Assembly: GCA_017590115.1 (NCBI GenBank)
Contig: JAGGNK010013558.1
Span: 11,645,752-11,709,751 of the forward strand
DNA: 64,000 bases
Direction: 5' to 3'
DNA from: Montifringilla adamsi
Lineage: Eukaryota > Chordata > Aves > Passeriformes > Passeridae
A program made the position numbers and the translations under genes. Shown one piece after another: positions 1-12,549 of the stretch (positions are counted from its first letter, which is position 1; each line of letters starts with the position of its first letter). A model generated the notes under the pieces. The model saw nothing but the letters and a program-made list of their open reading frames with translations, did not search any database and had not been told where the DNA came from.

Positions 1-414
1 ACAGAGAAGCAGAAGCTGTAAGGGTTTTTCTGTTCTTTTTTTGTTTGTTTGTTTTTTGTTTTTTAGGTCTGCATTTTTCTTCGTTTCAAAAAGGAAAGTT
101 GTCATCCCCCAAGTTAAAAATCCATACAGTCAAATAAGCTGGCCTTCTTTCATGAAAATGTTTACTCTCTCTACCATGAAAACAGAAGATTACAAATTAG
201 CTGTAGAATATCTTGATAGCTCTCATGTAAATTATTCTACCACTCACATCAGTAAGCACAGTACACTGGGTAGAGAGATGCTTTTCTGAATCTTTTTGGG
301 ATCTGTTTTCAGAGAGACAATTACAGTGGTGCAAACTATAACATAATAGTGAAATTAAGGTGAAGTGAATGATGTGCTGCTACACAAAGCTTGAAAAGAC
401 AGAGTACTGATCTG

Positions 415-912
415 TTAAACATGAGTTACAGTTTTATTTTGTTGTAAATTCTCCAAGATTCTAGTCTGTTTTGGATTTTGGAATGGGTGGGAGGTGGTAG
501 CTCTTTTGTCTTTAGAAAAGCATCTTTTATAATTAAAGAGGCACCGTCCTGGGATGCTCTGGTCACTTGGATGGTTATTAGGGAGAGCTGTGTGCAAGCT
601 GGCTAAATTAAACCCCCAGTCCAAACCCCCACTGTGCTCTGAGAGGAGACTCATACCCAAAGGAGCGTGTCCTGCCCTCATGTCTCCTTTGCTGACATTA
701 TTAAGGGCTGGGATGATTTCCTGGGCAATAATGATGGGTCCATGTCCAGCAATCAATCCAGAAGTGGGAGCAGTGTGCCCAAAACGTTCAGTGCTAGGTG
801 TTAGGGCAATTCCTGCACCATTTCTATCACTTCCTTCATTTACAAGTTCTGACTGCCTCAAGGCATTTCTCTGCTTTTCTGTTCTGTTTTCATAATTTTT
901 TCCCAATACCAT
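415..912 (-). other. Unassigned 165-codon open reading frame
   Basis: This ATG-initiated ORF is the longest ATG-started frame in the 28.9-kb gene-poor left part. It reads through 165 codons with ordinary, non-repetitive composition (for example GHGPIIIAQEIIPALNN and HSGGLDWGFNLASLH) and ends in TAA, with an in-frame TAA a few codons before the ATG. I do not recognise the protein and see no signal peptide, membrane segment or known motif. There is no splice context I trust and no poly(A) tail after the stop, although an AATAAA lies just before it. It could be a chance ORF, a decayed retrocopy, or a terminal exon of an unknown transcript. The opposite strand also has a 113-codon frame here, which weakens the case for coding. 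Confidence 0.25.
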
Positions 913-3900
913 GAAACCATGTTAAACTTCACGTAGTGCTTTCTTCCAGGGAGAGCTGAACTCCATACAAATTTATCCTGATCAATCTGTGTCCAATCTG
1001 TTACTGGCTTGATCAGATAGAAATGGATGATATTAGTGAAGCTGGCACATTGCTTCTAACCTTTCCTGATGGTATATTCAATACTTGAAAATACCAAAGA
1101 TCTAAATTTAAAGGAAGATCTATAAAATCACTGTCCCTTTTCCAAGAGATATATAATATGTATCTCATGTCTCTAAAAGTCCTAATTTGAAAGCATGTGG
1201 TCTTTATTCCTATTTAATGTCTAGGGTAAGACACATTCCCCCAAAATACACCCCTAGCTTTCAACTTTTCCTCATTATTTTTTATGCTTTTTAAAATAAA
1301 AGTAATGAGCATTTGCCTTTCAGTGAACATTTGCCTTTCAGTGAACCTGTCCTTCCTTTTCAAAGCAGTGATTTTTTATTATTGACTTTCAAAGAGCAAA
1401 TCAATCCCAGTAAACTGCCACACTTTTAACCCTAATTATTTTTTTCAATTACTGTGTTTCTTATTCTACATCTGCATTAGTATGACTTTGGTTTTTTCCC
1501 TTTTAAACATAACATTAATACTCATTTATGTCTTTTTGCTTTCCAGCTTTATGAAGGCAAAGGTTGACTCTCACCTTTGTAAATGTCTGCCCTCGAAGTT
1601 TTAAATGTTTGCAATAAACACACAATTTTGCTGCCATCATTAGCAGCCATTAGCCATAAATTAGCTGCTTCGTTTCAAGTTCAACTTTCATTTCTCCTTA
1701 AGTGCCATCAAGAATCCTTCTCTCCTGGCCAGCCTTACAATGGTGGAGTAGGGAGACCAATTTCAAAATTTTAAGAATTACACAAGTGTAATTTTGACTG
1801 CAGTCAGGAATATATCCTCCTTAAGTATTTTCTTCCTTTTTCTTAGCTAGTGGAAATCCTTTGGATATTTCTGACAGTGTATGCCCCCTGGAATGTCTCT
1901 GCTAAAATATCCAGACATTCCAAGACGTTGGTGGCAAGATCCTGAATCATAACTGTAGTAAATTTCTAGTGGGTGTTGCTGCCTTTTTAGATCTCTGTGG
2001 GAGATCAAACCTTTAATCCATGCAATCAGACTCTGCTGTCATGACTGTGACTCTGCATGTGAAGAACCAATTCTCCAGTAAGACAATTTATTTCATTGAT
2101 GTGTTCGTGTGACCTGACTAATTCTGAGGTGAGAGCACTGACATCAAGGACAATCTGGCTAGATATGGGCTCTTATTTTGGTCCTCAGATAAATATGGCA
2201 AGTGTGCTGTAAGCATGGCATGCACTAGATGAAAGGCAACACTGTTTGTGTTTCTCTGATAATTCTCTGAATTTTTCGTTTCTTCTATCTGTTTGAGTTT
2301 GAGTTTGAAAAGCAAAAAACAGCCAAAAGGAGATTGTTTTGGAGAGAAGTGATGGCCAACTTTGGATAGCAGTCAAGGAAACCTCAGTGGGGTCATGATT
2401 CAATTACAAGGAGGTAAGAAAAGTTCTAACAAGGACTTCCATGTGAACCAAATTTATATTTTAGAAATTCCACATGTTCTGTTGTTGATTGTAATTAATA
2501 TTCAGCATCCATACACGTTTACACTAGGTGAAGAGCAGAGGCTGCCTAGGTCTCCTGGGAAAGCCCCTTGCACAGCATGTACAGCAGCTTTTCCTCCCTG
2601 TAATTCAGACTTTCCATCCCTTTCCCCTCAGGTCCGTGTGGATTCCTCACCTGCTGATATTTGTGCTACAGCCGTGTATCTTTTTCTAAGGTTTGGGAAG
2701 AGAAGCGTTAGCACCTCCTCACTGGAACAGGAGAGACACTTGTCTGAGTTGGCAAGGTGATCTCAAAGCTGCAGAATAAGATTTAAAAGTCTTGGTCAAA
2801 GGGAGAGGCCAGAGCAATATCAAGTCATCTTAGAAAATTTGACTTCTTTAGTTACAGAGACCTGCTACCCTCAAACACATTGGGAAACCACACTGATGAG
2901 CTTTGCCAGGGTCAGGCTGTGGGGAGGTGCTGTAACATAGGCTGCTTCAGAAATACAAATGTTTTCTTCTCTGATTTTTAATTTTTTTTTCTGCCTTCTA
3001 CCCAAATTAATAATTTCTTTGATAAAGTTGCTCCTGATTTACACACAAACACCAGTCCCCTTCTGTTCCTGTCTATCTTAGAAGAAGCATGAGGAGTTCA
3101 GCTTTTCCTTGCTCAATTTTTAGTAAAACACAGTAATTATTTTTTAAATAGAAAACAGACTTAGGCTAGGGATCTTGCATTTTGAAAGGCACCATTTAAA
3201 AAACCAAAGACAGATGGTCTCTTGTACCCATAATTTCTTCTTATAAAATGCAATTTGAATTATTCTCAGTGGATTCAGAATATCTTTTTTTCTATGCATA
3301 AGCCAATTTTTTCCCTCCAGCCTACAGAGGAATATACTAGATAATAAATACTTGATGCATAATTTGTTGCTCACTGTGAGATGCCTCTTAAATATTTTGT
3401 TTACATTGTTTACATGTACATATATTGCAAGCTAACAATAATCCAAGCTGTATTGAAAACTCATGTACATTATTCAGGTACTTTAGTGCATAGAATCCAA
3501 TAATTCTTTTACAGAAATGACAGAAAAAGTTTTAAGGATGCAAATTTCCTGGTAAATGAATCCTTCAATATTTCAATATATGTTACAGTTAAGGCCAGTA
3601 GGAAGGATAAAATGCAGAGGTCCTGCACTGGTTTTAGGGCAGCTGTCTGTGCTCTGAAGGCTGCTACACATCCATCTCTGTCCTCCTGCTTTTGCAAATT
3701 CTACAATCCCAATCTGGATGCTGTAATTGACTTTTCCATTTTAATAAGAGGTTAAATGTATTTTTAAACAGTGATTGTGTTAAAGGTTCTTCTTTTTAAA
3801 GGTTTTTTTCCTCTTCTCTGAAAGGGCTTTGTGGCCTCTGATTTTTCCAAGTCCTGGAAGCTTAAAGCCAAATGTTCCCATTAGGGTGGTTTAGGTGGAT

Positions 3901-6900
3901 ATGGACTTTCAGGAGGGATGTTCAGATGTGTTTTATGCTCAGCACTAAGGAAGGGACGCAAATCTCATATCTCCAAGCCAGTGGTAGCCAAGAGGCTGTC
4001 CCTCAGCAGCCTTGCATGGGCTGACTTCTGTGTGGGGTAAGGATGAATCCTGGGGCTGCTCTTTTTGGTGACAGCAGAAACCAATGTCAGGAAAATTAAT
4101 TCACTGTATTTCCTCCTGGGTCTTTCTTACATCTCTAAAGGAAGGTAGAGGAAATCCATACATGAAAAATCTAAATATCTAAATATCAAGTGATATTTAA
4201 AAAAGACAACATCTGAATTGAAGTCCCTGAGCCAGAAATTGCTGGGACTTGGGAGAGGACACCGGGGGAAGTGTTGATTACTCTCCTGTTACAGTCTTCT
4301 GTGTTTATCTTTTATCACACAAGATAATTTGGCTTCAACTAGTACAGCTGTCTGTATGTCTTGCAACTCAAATTTACATGGATTTATTGATAAATAGTGG
4401 ATATTCACATGTCCATTTTAACTACTGTGGGACGCAGTTCCTCCTAAATCCTCTTTAGAGCCAAAGGGGAGGAAAATATTCACACAGAAGGCATTTCAGA
4501 GAAACCTTGGGTTCTCTTTGTCCAGGTAATCCTCCCTGCAATGGCAGCAGAGGGAGATAAAACAGCTGAGCTGGCTGATATAAACTGCATGTGTTGTGTC
4601 TTTCCCACAGCACCCTGACTGCACCCCTGAGCACAGGACATGCACAATCTGGGGCAAGGTCCTGTGTGATGAAAATTCATCTTGTGCTGCTTCAAAACAC
4701 CACATCATCTTTAACAGCTAGTAACAATCATAATGAATTATTTTATTTCATGGCCCTGGGGAGAACAAGACACAAAGGGTTTTTTTTGGGGCGTGTGTGG
4801 CTTTTTTTATCACTGTTAAGCTGCAGTGTAAAATCTGCTGTGTGAGGGGCATCTCCTGACCCTCCCTGGTGCTCTGCAGGGTGGATGTGCAGCTCTCTGT
4901 CCCTGTGAGCAGCTGCCACCCTGGTGGCTTTGCCTCTGCTGCCTGCACAGAGCCCATGAGGAACAACAGGCAAAGACTGACCCGAGCAGGGTGGGGTGGG
5001 GGAGTGAGGTCCCGCAGTCTGGCAGCTCTGCTGTAAATGTTTGAGACAGAAATTGCCCCTTGAGCTGTGCTGGAGCTGCCACAGATCCTGGTCCCATGGG
5101 CCTCCAACCCCGCCTGTTTTCTCACTTTATGAGAGAGAAGCAGTAGAATAACAAAAGAAACGTTCTGACACTTTTCACTGGTTTTTCCCCCCTCTCTCTT
5201 TGTCTGGGATTATGCTGAATATAACTTAAGCCCTAGTGCCCTCTTCTGATCTTGAATTAGGTGTCAGCTCTCAGCACACCTGTCCCTGCAGCTCCTGCTC
5301 AGCAGCCAATTGTTTGAAGTTAGGCAAGCATTTGGGGACACAGATATTTTAATTTGTAATCAGCTTTAAAGCTTTCAACGTTTACTCTGATCAGAAACAG
5401 CAGTTTAGGCATAAATTAGCCTTTTCTATTTAAAAAAACATTTTTTTTTTTTTTTCTGTCTCCCAGCAGGGGCAGTAGGCTTGATGTGAAGTCCACAGAA
5501 GTGAAGGGATAAACCCTTATCAGCTCTGGCCCAGCCCCTCACACAGCACACAGAGTCACTTAGGCTGAAAGAGGTAAACTGTTACACGATCTTCAAGGAA
5601 CAAAGACTGATTAAGGATAATCTTGTAGAAAATGTTACATTTTTTTGGATGTATTTAACATGGGAAATGTTGGTAAGTGATAATTGTACAATTCCTTGGC
5701 TTTTCAGTGCTAGTAACCCAAATTTAGTTTGTGTCCTTATATGCAGACATGTGTAATGTGTATTAGGTATATCTCTGACACTCAGCTGCAGACTGTATGA
5801 ATTAGTTCATTCATCATTTCCAGGCTGCCACCTCTGGGATGGAAGGCAGCAGCTGGCAGGGAGCACAGAGCAGCTCTGCACAGCATTCTCAAGGCCAAGC
5901 CAGAAACCCTGCATCCAGGTTGTACTGTAGGGAGGTTCCACACACAGGGAACTAGAAACCTCATCTCTGCAAAAACACACACTTGCTTTCTAAAATCATA
6001 CGTTTTACTGATAGCCATTGAAAAAAAAAATACTATAGTTGCCCATAAGGCATATGATATATCTGAAGTGTGCTAAATGTTGCTAAATCTTCTAACACTA
6101 AATTTACTGCAAAATAAGGTTATGAATTAATTTTCACAGTCCTGGCTTTCCTAGACTGTGGCTGTTTGCTTATGTTTTAAGCAGATAATATTCTGCAAAC
6201 TGAGAGTTGTGCAACTGCAAATAAACATTCTCTACTGACCAAACTACTTGTTGATAATTTTAGATGGGAATTTTTGAGAGACTGATGGGCAGATTAACAC
6301 TAAAGGCCTCTCTAGCAAGTGGTATAACAACACATTAAGCAACAAAAGGGATATTTCTAGCTCTTTGCTAGAATATTGAGTTTTCCAGCTCTCTATTGCC
6401 ATCTTGAGTCCCTGACTGCCTCACACAGAAAAAACAAATTGGGGCGTAACACCGACAGAGACAAAAGGAAAATACATTTCCACTCCTGATGGCCAGAGCC
6501 CTCTCCAGTTATCAGGTGAAAGTCACCAGATATCAGAGAAACGGCATTATTTACTTTATTTGAGGTGATACACACTGTGGCACACTGCAGGGAGAGCTGA
6601 AGGGAAATGCCAGGGCAGTGGGATGTCGGTGCACATTTGTTCTAAGGGCTTGCAGAACGAGCTCCTTGGAAAGCAGCTGAGCTTAGGGCCCGTGGGGAAT
6701 TCTTGGACATGTGCACCCTGCAGACACCTCTGGCTGTCAGAGGAGCCAGGCAGAGTTTAGAGTATATTTGCAGGTGGATTGTAAAACTCTGAAAGGACTG
6801 TTCTTCCTCCTGTGCAGAGGTTTTGATACCATTCTCTTTGTCCTATAATTGCCCTTCACTAATTTCTCACCTTCCTCTGAGAATCACTAAGGTGGGCACT

Positions 6901-6926
6901 GCAGTATCTGATCCATCCTGTGATAT
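913..6926. other. Intergenic stretch, no gene seen
   Basis: This is AT-rich single-copy-looking DNA with a more GC-rich patch around 4,850-5,110. A short tandem duplication of about 20 bp (unit containing CATTTGCCTTTCAGTGAA) lies at about 1,310-1,346. Every ORF here is short and resembles no protein I know, so I call no gene. Confidence 0.5.
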
Positions 6927-6953
6927 TTTAGTATGTAGTTACTACATACTAAA
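6927..6953. repeat. Near-perfect palindrome, 13-bp arms
   Basis: The left arm TTTAGTATGTAGT (6,927-6,939) and right arm ACTACATACTAAA (6,941-6,953) are exact reverse complements around a single central T. I see no other copy in the window and no gene nearby. It could be a foldback remnant or a dimeric protein-binding site; neither is shown. Confidence 0.75.
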
Positions 6954-9900
6954 GAAAACCTATGGATTTCCAAGTTCTTTGGGAGAGGTGCCATGAAAAG
7001 AAGCCCGAGGCCTTTCCTATGTGGGCATTTCTCTAACACCTCCTGCTTTCTGCCTCATAATGTTCAGACTCCTTTTTATTGCTTTATAAATTTCAGAAGT
7101 CCTTCTTTTTATTGTTATTATTCCTATTCTCTCCCACTGCCTTCTTTCACACTTGGTAGCAGTGTTTTCAGCCAGTATTCAGAATATTTTATGAGTAATG
7201 AGTGTCCCAGGCAGAAGGAATACATTGTGAGATCATTGTTACTAATTGAATACTTGGTGGGGGATCTCTTCTCCTCCACTGAGTGCTTGACATAGACTGA
7301 AAATAAGTTGCTAATACTTGATTTTAATAAATCTACTGCCCATAGCCTGTTTTAGAGTCTTAAGTGTATTTGGGCATAATATCAGCAATCTGTACTTTCC
7401 TCTTCCAAATGGAGGATACTGTTTGAAGGAGCCATTAAAACTCCTTTTTAATAAATCACAGAGTAGCAGCTGACACTAACACAGTTTGAGCTGGGCTAGC
7501 ACAGGGGTAGATTAAACCCTGATGAAAACAGCCTGGATTTTCCACTCTGCTTTCTGCTGCTCTGTACTGCAGCAAATATTGGTCCTCCCTCTTGCTTTGC
7601 TGTCCTGGGCATTTCTGCAGTGCCAGGCTGGTACAAAGGGCTCCTACAAAGGCTGGTACAAAAAGCCCCTGCCTGGGTCTGGGGTGAGATGCAGGTGCCA
7701 TTCCTCAATGCCCAAATGCAAGGAAAACTCTGAAGGTGTCAGGGTTCTGGGCTGTTTCTCCATAAAATAACTGGCACAAAGGAAAAGTGAATGTTTGCTG
7801 AATATTTTGAGCTGGCTGCATCTGAACAGATGGGGGTCTCCCCAGGCCTCTGGGAACCTCAGGTGGTTTTGTACTCATTTCAGGATAGCTTTGCCCTCCT
7901 AGGATCTGGGTGATTCCTCAGGTATTGGTAATGTATCAGACTTAGCATTTCTTCAAAAGAATGGCCTCATTTATTGGATTGTGCCTTCTGCTCTCTGCTG
8001 GCAGTGGCCTCCCAAAGAGGTACTCTGGCACACCCATCCTGGGCTCCCAGAATTCATGGAGCTGATTATTTTTAATAACATTCTTGGAATAATCTCTGGA
8101 TGGTGTATATTTGCATTTGTATTGATGTCATCATACTGCTGCAGTTCTGTCTTCAATACTCCTTTTTATATATTTCCTGCAAGTGCCACATTAAATGATC
8201 ATGGGATTCTTGGAAAAGCAACAGGAAATTATATAATGGTGCCCACAAGTCTGTGTATTGACTTTTCCACAGACTTGCTGGTCCCTGAGCCTAAAAATTG
8301 TTGGTAAAACAAAGATATTTGATCTTATTTTCTGTTCTTGATTCTTCTTCCTGTCTGAGAAGTCCTGGTCTTTTGCTGTTCTATTATGAAAAAACAAAAA
8401 AGATAAAAAGAGCTAATTATAGAAATTATTGTGGGTTTGATTATAAGGATACTTGTTTAATTTAGTTGCTTTGCATTCTTAAGTAACTATCAGCAGGAAT
8501 TCAGATGGACACACTGTCATTTGTAGTAAGCTACAACTGGCACTGAGATGAGCAGAAATGTCTGTAATGGAATCATAGCCCTGGTATAAAACCTGTAAGA
8601 CATTGAAAGAAATAATTGCCTTTTAAATCTACTTCAGCACATTCAAACCTTAAAGCATAACCTGTAAAAATGGAGGAAAACTACCGGGAAAACTGTTTGT
8701 GACATTGCTTCTCAGAAACCTTACACAGGTCATAAGCTGTTGAGGACAAGGCAAAGGTTTCTATGGAAAATTGTAGAAAAACAATTGATGCCAATGTCAC
8801 AGAAACAAGAATATCTCTAAGACCTGGGCTTTTGGCCATGTCTAAGGGGTTTTCAAGGTGCTTTGTGGAATATTTTGAATATTTATAGCTGAGAATTCAA
8901 AATCCTTCTCTTTGATGGGCTGAAAATAGTTTTGCTTTTGAAGATGCAGTGACTCTTTCTGGTTTGTGGTGGTTTTACCAAATAACTTTCCCCTCTTATG
9001 GGTTTAGTTTTTATCTGAGGGATAACATATCCCCTGGATGCTGGAAATAACCAACATATTACACTGCTTAGAGCCTTCCCGTCTCATTTGGACAATCCCT
9101 TCAGTAAATCCCCTTCTCACCCAGGGTGATTCCTTGATCAGGCCAAGCTGGGTTTCCAGCACATTCCTTTGGAAGTCTCATCCCTGGGTGAGTCCCCACG
9201 CAAGAGTGGCGCTGTGGGCTGGTGGCACTGCCCCAGGGCTGGCTGTCCCTTGTGCCCTGCTGCTGGCAGTGCTGCCAGGAGCCCTCAGTGCTACCAATGA
9301 GTGACACACTGACAGCCACAAACCCACAGGAAGGCAAAGAGCAGTCAGCCTGCTCTGAAACCTGCAGCGGAGCCTTTCTCTGTGTTGAAATAACTCTGGT
9401 ACCAGGAACACTCTGATCTTACCAGGGTGAGGTCAAAAAGTGCTGGTTTGCCCTGCGGCAGCGTGCTTGACTCCAGCAGCACATGAAATTAATCTCTCCT
9501 GATCTCTCCATTGGGGCTGCTGGATGGTTTCCAAGGCTGGGGCAGGCCTGTGGAGCATCAGCTCGGGCACTTCAGGGCTCCTGGGGTCTGAAAAAAGACA
9601 CATCCTAGAAATGCTGCTCCAGTTCTCCACTCAGGGCTGGCAGCTCTGCAGAGAGCCGAGCCCAGGATGCAGGGCAGATTTGAGATTTGCTTTACTCCTC
9701 ACAGGACCCAAACCAAGTGCAGCTGCCCTGGCTGGAGCTCATCAGTCCCACATTTCACCCTCTAGAACAGACACACTGACAGTTGTCCTAAAGCATTAAG
9801 CTCTCACATGGTAATTTGAACAAACAAAACCCAAAGACATTTGGGGTGTGACTGCTGAGAGCATTTTAACTCCGCAGGCACGAGATCCTCACACCTACTG

Positions 9901-12454
9901 TAATTCCTGAGATTCCTACTTCACAGTTAATTGAAATTGGATATTAATGTGTATTTTCTGAATGAGAACAGCCTCTCTGGCCATTTATTTTGTTAAGATA
10001 CACACCTTTTGACACAAACTTGGAATAAAACTGAGAATGGCACAATGTCGTAATATGCTGAACAGAAAGTTTACTGAAATATTGTTAATTTTCTTCCCCT
10101 CCAGCACAGAACAACTGTTTTACTGTGCTACACAAGCTATTTGCTTCCTACTGCTTGGGAGTTTAGCCTGTTTGGAGAGACTGCAAAAAGTATTGGAAAC
10201 CTCTAGTGTATTTCCTGAAAAAGTAATCCTCTTTAGCTGTTTACCTAAATCTTTTCCCAAAGCAGATTTTTGTAGCCATGTTATACTACTATCAAAAAGA
10301 TTTGATTCAGCTGAGGAGGCAAATGAGACAAATATGTTTTGTCATGATTGAGAATGAAGAAGTTAAGTTTCTTTCCATTGTAAATATTTACATATTGGAT
10401 AGCGTAAAAATTTACTTTGAGGTATTTACAGTGGGAACACTGACTGTTTTTTCAATAGCCATAATGTTCTGAATGTTGTTGCTAAAGCTTAGTGACTCTT
10501 TCTTCTTTGTTTTCTGACAGATTGTATGATGAAATGGCAGGTAATACACTTTCAGAGCACGCACCATCATCCTGTTTTATTGGTTTAATCAGTGTGAAAG
10601 GAATGATTTAATTCACTATCCAATTACATTCCTGAGTATGTTCATTTTAATAGGCTCAGTATTTCCCTAATTTATCTGCTAATCATTAGAAATGCATTTG
10701 GCCTCAGCTCAGAGACTGCTGTGTCCCGGGGTTCAAGCTGGGATTAGCACAGTTCTAAGAAATCCAGAGCAAGTCTGACTAATGCAATCAGAGTACTTTG
10801 CACACACTCAGGTGAGAGCAAGCAGGGCTGGTGGTTTGTGTGCTGGGCTCTGTGTGCCCATCTCCACAGGCACCCACAGAGGTCAGGATTTTCCCTGGCT
10901 GATACAACTTCCTTAGCAGGGTTTAATTACCAGGAAAAGTGCACGCAGTGACAGAAAATCAGTTTATCATGTAGTTAAACTGGCCTTGCACTTGGATGCT
11001 TTTGAGCTGGGTCAGTACTTGTAAGTACTTTTGTTGTAGTGGCTGTACTTTAAATGGATCTCTGTGTCTTCTCTGGAATAAAAATTTTTTCTGAAAATTT
11101 ACCACCTGGTAGGAGTCAGGAAAGGCTGAGATTTACTTGCAGCATTATCACAAACTTGTTCAGCACAAATCTGAAAATTGAATTTATAAATCAGGGATTA
11201 GTTTTGCTAGGATACTTTCCCCACAGCAAATTAAATGCTTTGTAAACATTGCTCATCCCTCTTAACTGACAGAAAATACTCTTTATTATTTATTTATGGA
11301 ATTATGAATAGTATTGATTTCTACAGTGTTATCTATATAACTAGATGTTTATTAGAAATAAGCAGTGCCCAAGCAGTGAAATTAAAGAGATTTTTTTTAG
11401 ATATCTAAAATTTGATCGTGTTGTTATTTGGACCTGCCATAAAAACAGTGCCAAGAAGGTTTCTAGTATCTGAGGGCATACTGCTACACAAGAACTTCTC
11501 TCAAGAGTAATATTTTTTAATATATGATTAGGTGATTCCATAAATCCTTGAGTCTTTATTTCCCTACAAAATGCAGTGTTTGGACATGATATAATGTTCT
11601 GTTTCCTGTTTCCAGAGCTCTCTGGATTCCCAAAAAAAAAAAAAAAACCAAATTGACAACAAGAGTTACTCATGTCCCCAAAAGCAAACTCCTACTCTGC
11701 AAGATAAATAGAAATAGTTCAGTCTTCTGCAATAGTGTCAGTAGGGTTAGATAAGTTATATAAGAGTCAGATAAGATTTGGGGTCAAGAAGAAAAGATAA
11801 ATAACTAAAAGTCACCCTATAGTCAATATAATATTTTGTTACAGCTACAATATTTAGCAAAGTCCATATAGACACAACACAGTTTTGATACTTCTATGGG
11901 AGAAATTTTATCATTTTAACAGAGCCCCTTTAAGTGAAATATCTGTTTTGATCCCCTCTTGGGAAAACACATTTTCATGTTCCAGGGTGAAACACTTGTT
12001 GCTTTTAGCTTTTTATATTTCTAGTTCTGCAGTGAGAGTTGATTGACAAACAGCAAATGCCATGTGCCTCCTCCTCACCCTGCAGCCAAAAGGTTGGGGT
12101 TAAAAGTGAGAGGGAAAAATGGGAAAAGAATAAATGAGAGCACAAGAAATTTGGCAGCATCAGAGATCTGTACATACAATTGCTGAATGACACATTGAGG
12201 CAAGTCAGCTTAATTATAAATTATATGTGGTAAATTTCAGGATAAAAGCATTTTAGAAACTAAATCCCATATTGGTATGTTGCATTATCCTGAAGTGACC
12301 CCGGGCAGCCAAATGTTCTTGCAGTCTGTCCTTGGCTCCTTGTTGCATTATACAGGTTCCTAAGCCAAATTTGCAAAGTTAAACATCTGAGCTGTAAATA
12401 AAGATCCCTAAAGCCTACTGTGCTTTCCTTGTTTTAAGAGTCCCTTCACAGTAT
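6954..12454. other. Intergenic stretch, no gene seen
   Basis: AT-rich DNA with a GC-richer stretch at about 9,120-9,780. It holds only short ORFs without recognisable products. A 16-base A run sits at 11,632-11,647. No splice-linked coding blocks, RNA genes or transposon open reading frames were recognised. Confidence 0.5.
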
Positions 12455-12549
12455 GGCCTCAATTCAACTAAGTACTTAATATGTACTTAAATCCCACTTA
12501 AATCAATGGGATTTAAACATTTGCTTAAATGCTTTGCTAAATCATGGCC
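12455..12549. mobile_element. Old foldback (MITE-like) element, probable
   Basis: The two ends are imperfect inverted copies: GGCCTCAATTCAACTAAGTACTT at the left pairs with the reverse complement of the right end, AAATGCTTTGCTAAATCATGGCC. The middle contains CACTTAAATCAATGGGATTTAAA, which is itself near-palindromic around the TTAAATC/GATTTAA pairs. From general familiarity, the CAATGGGAxTTAA...TGCTTTGCTxAAT pattern recurs in bird, turtle and crocodile genomes as an ancient non-autonomous element. I cannot name the family from sequence alone. Confidence 0.45.

Noticed and set aside
1893..1923. Short inverted pair GGAATGTCT / AGACATTCC
   Set aside because: Nine-base arms are expected by chance at this scale, and nothing nearby gives it meaning.
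2362..2760. 132-codon plus-strand ORF
   Set aside because: It begins at a TTG, shows no domain or protein-like pattern, and has no supporting splice or promoter context.
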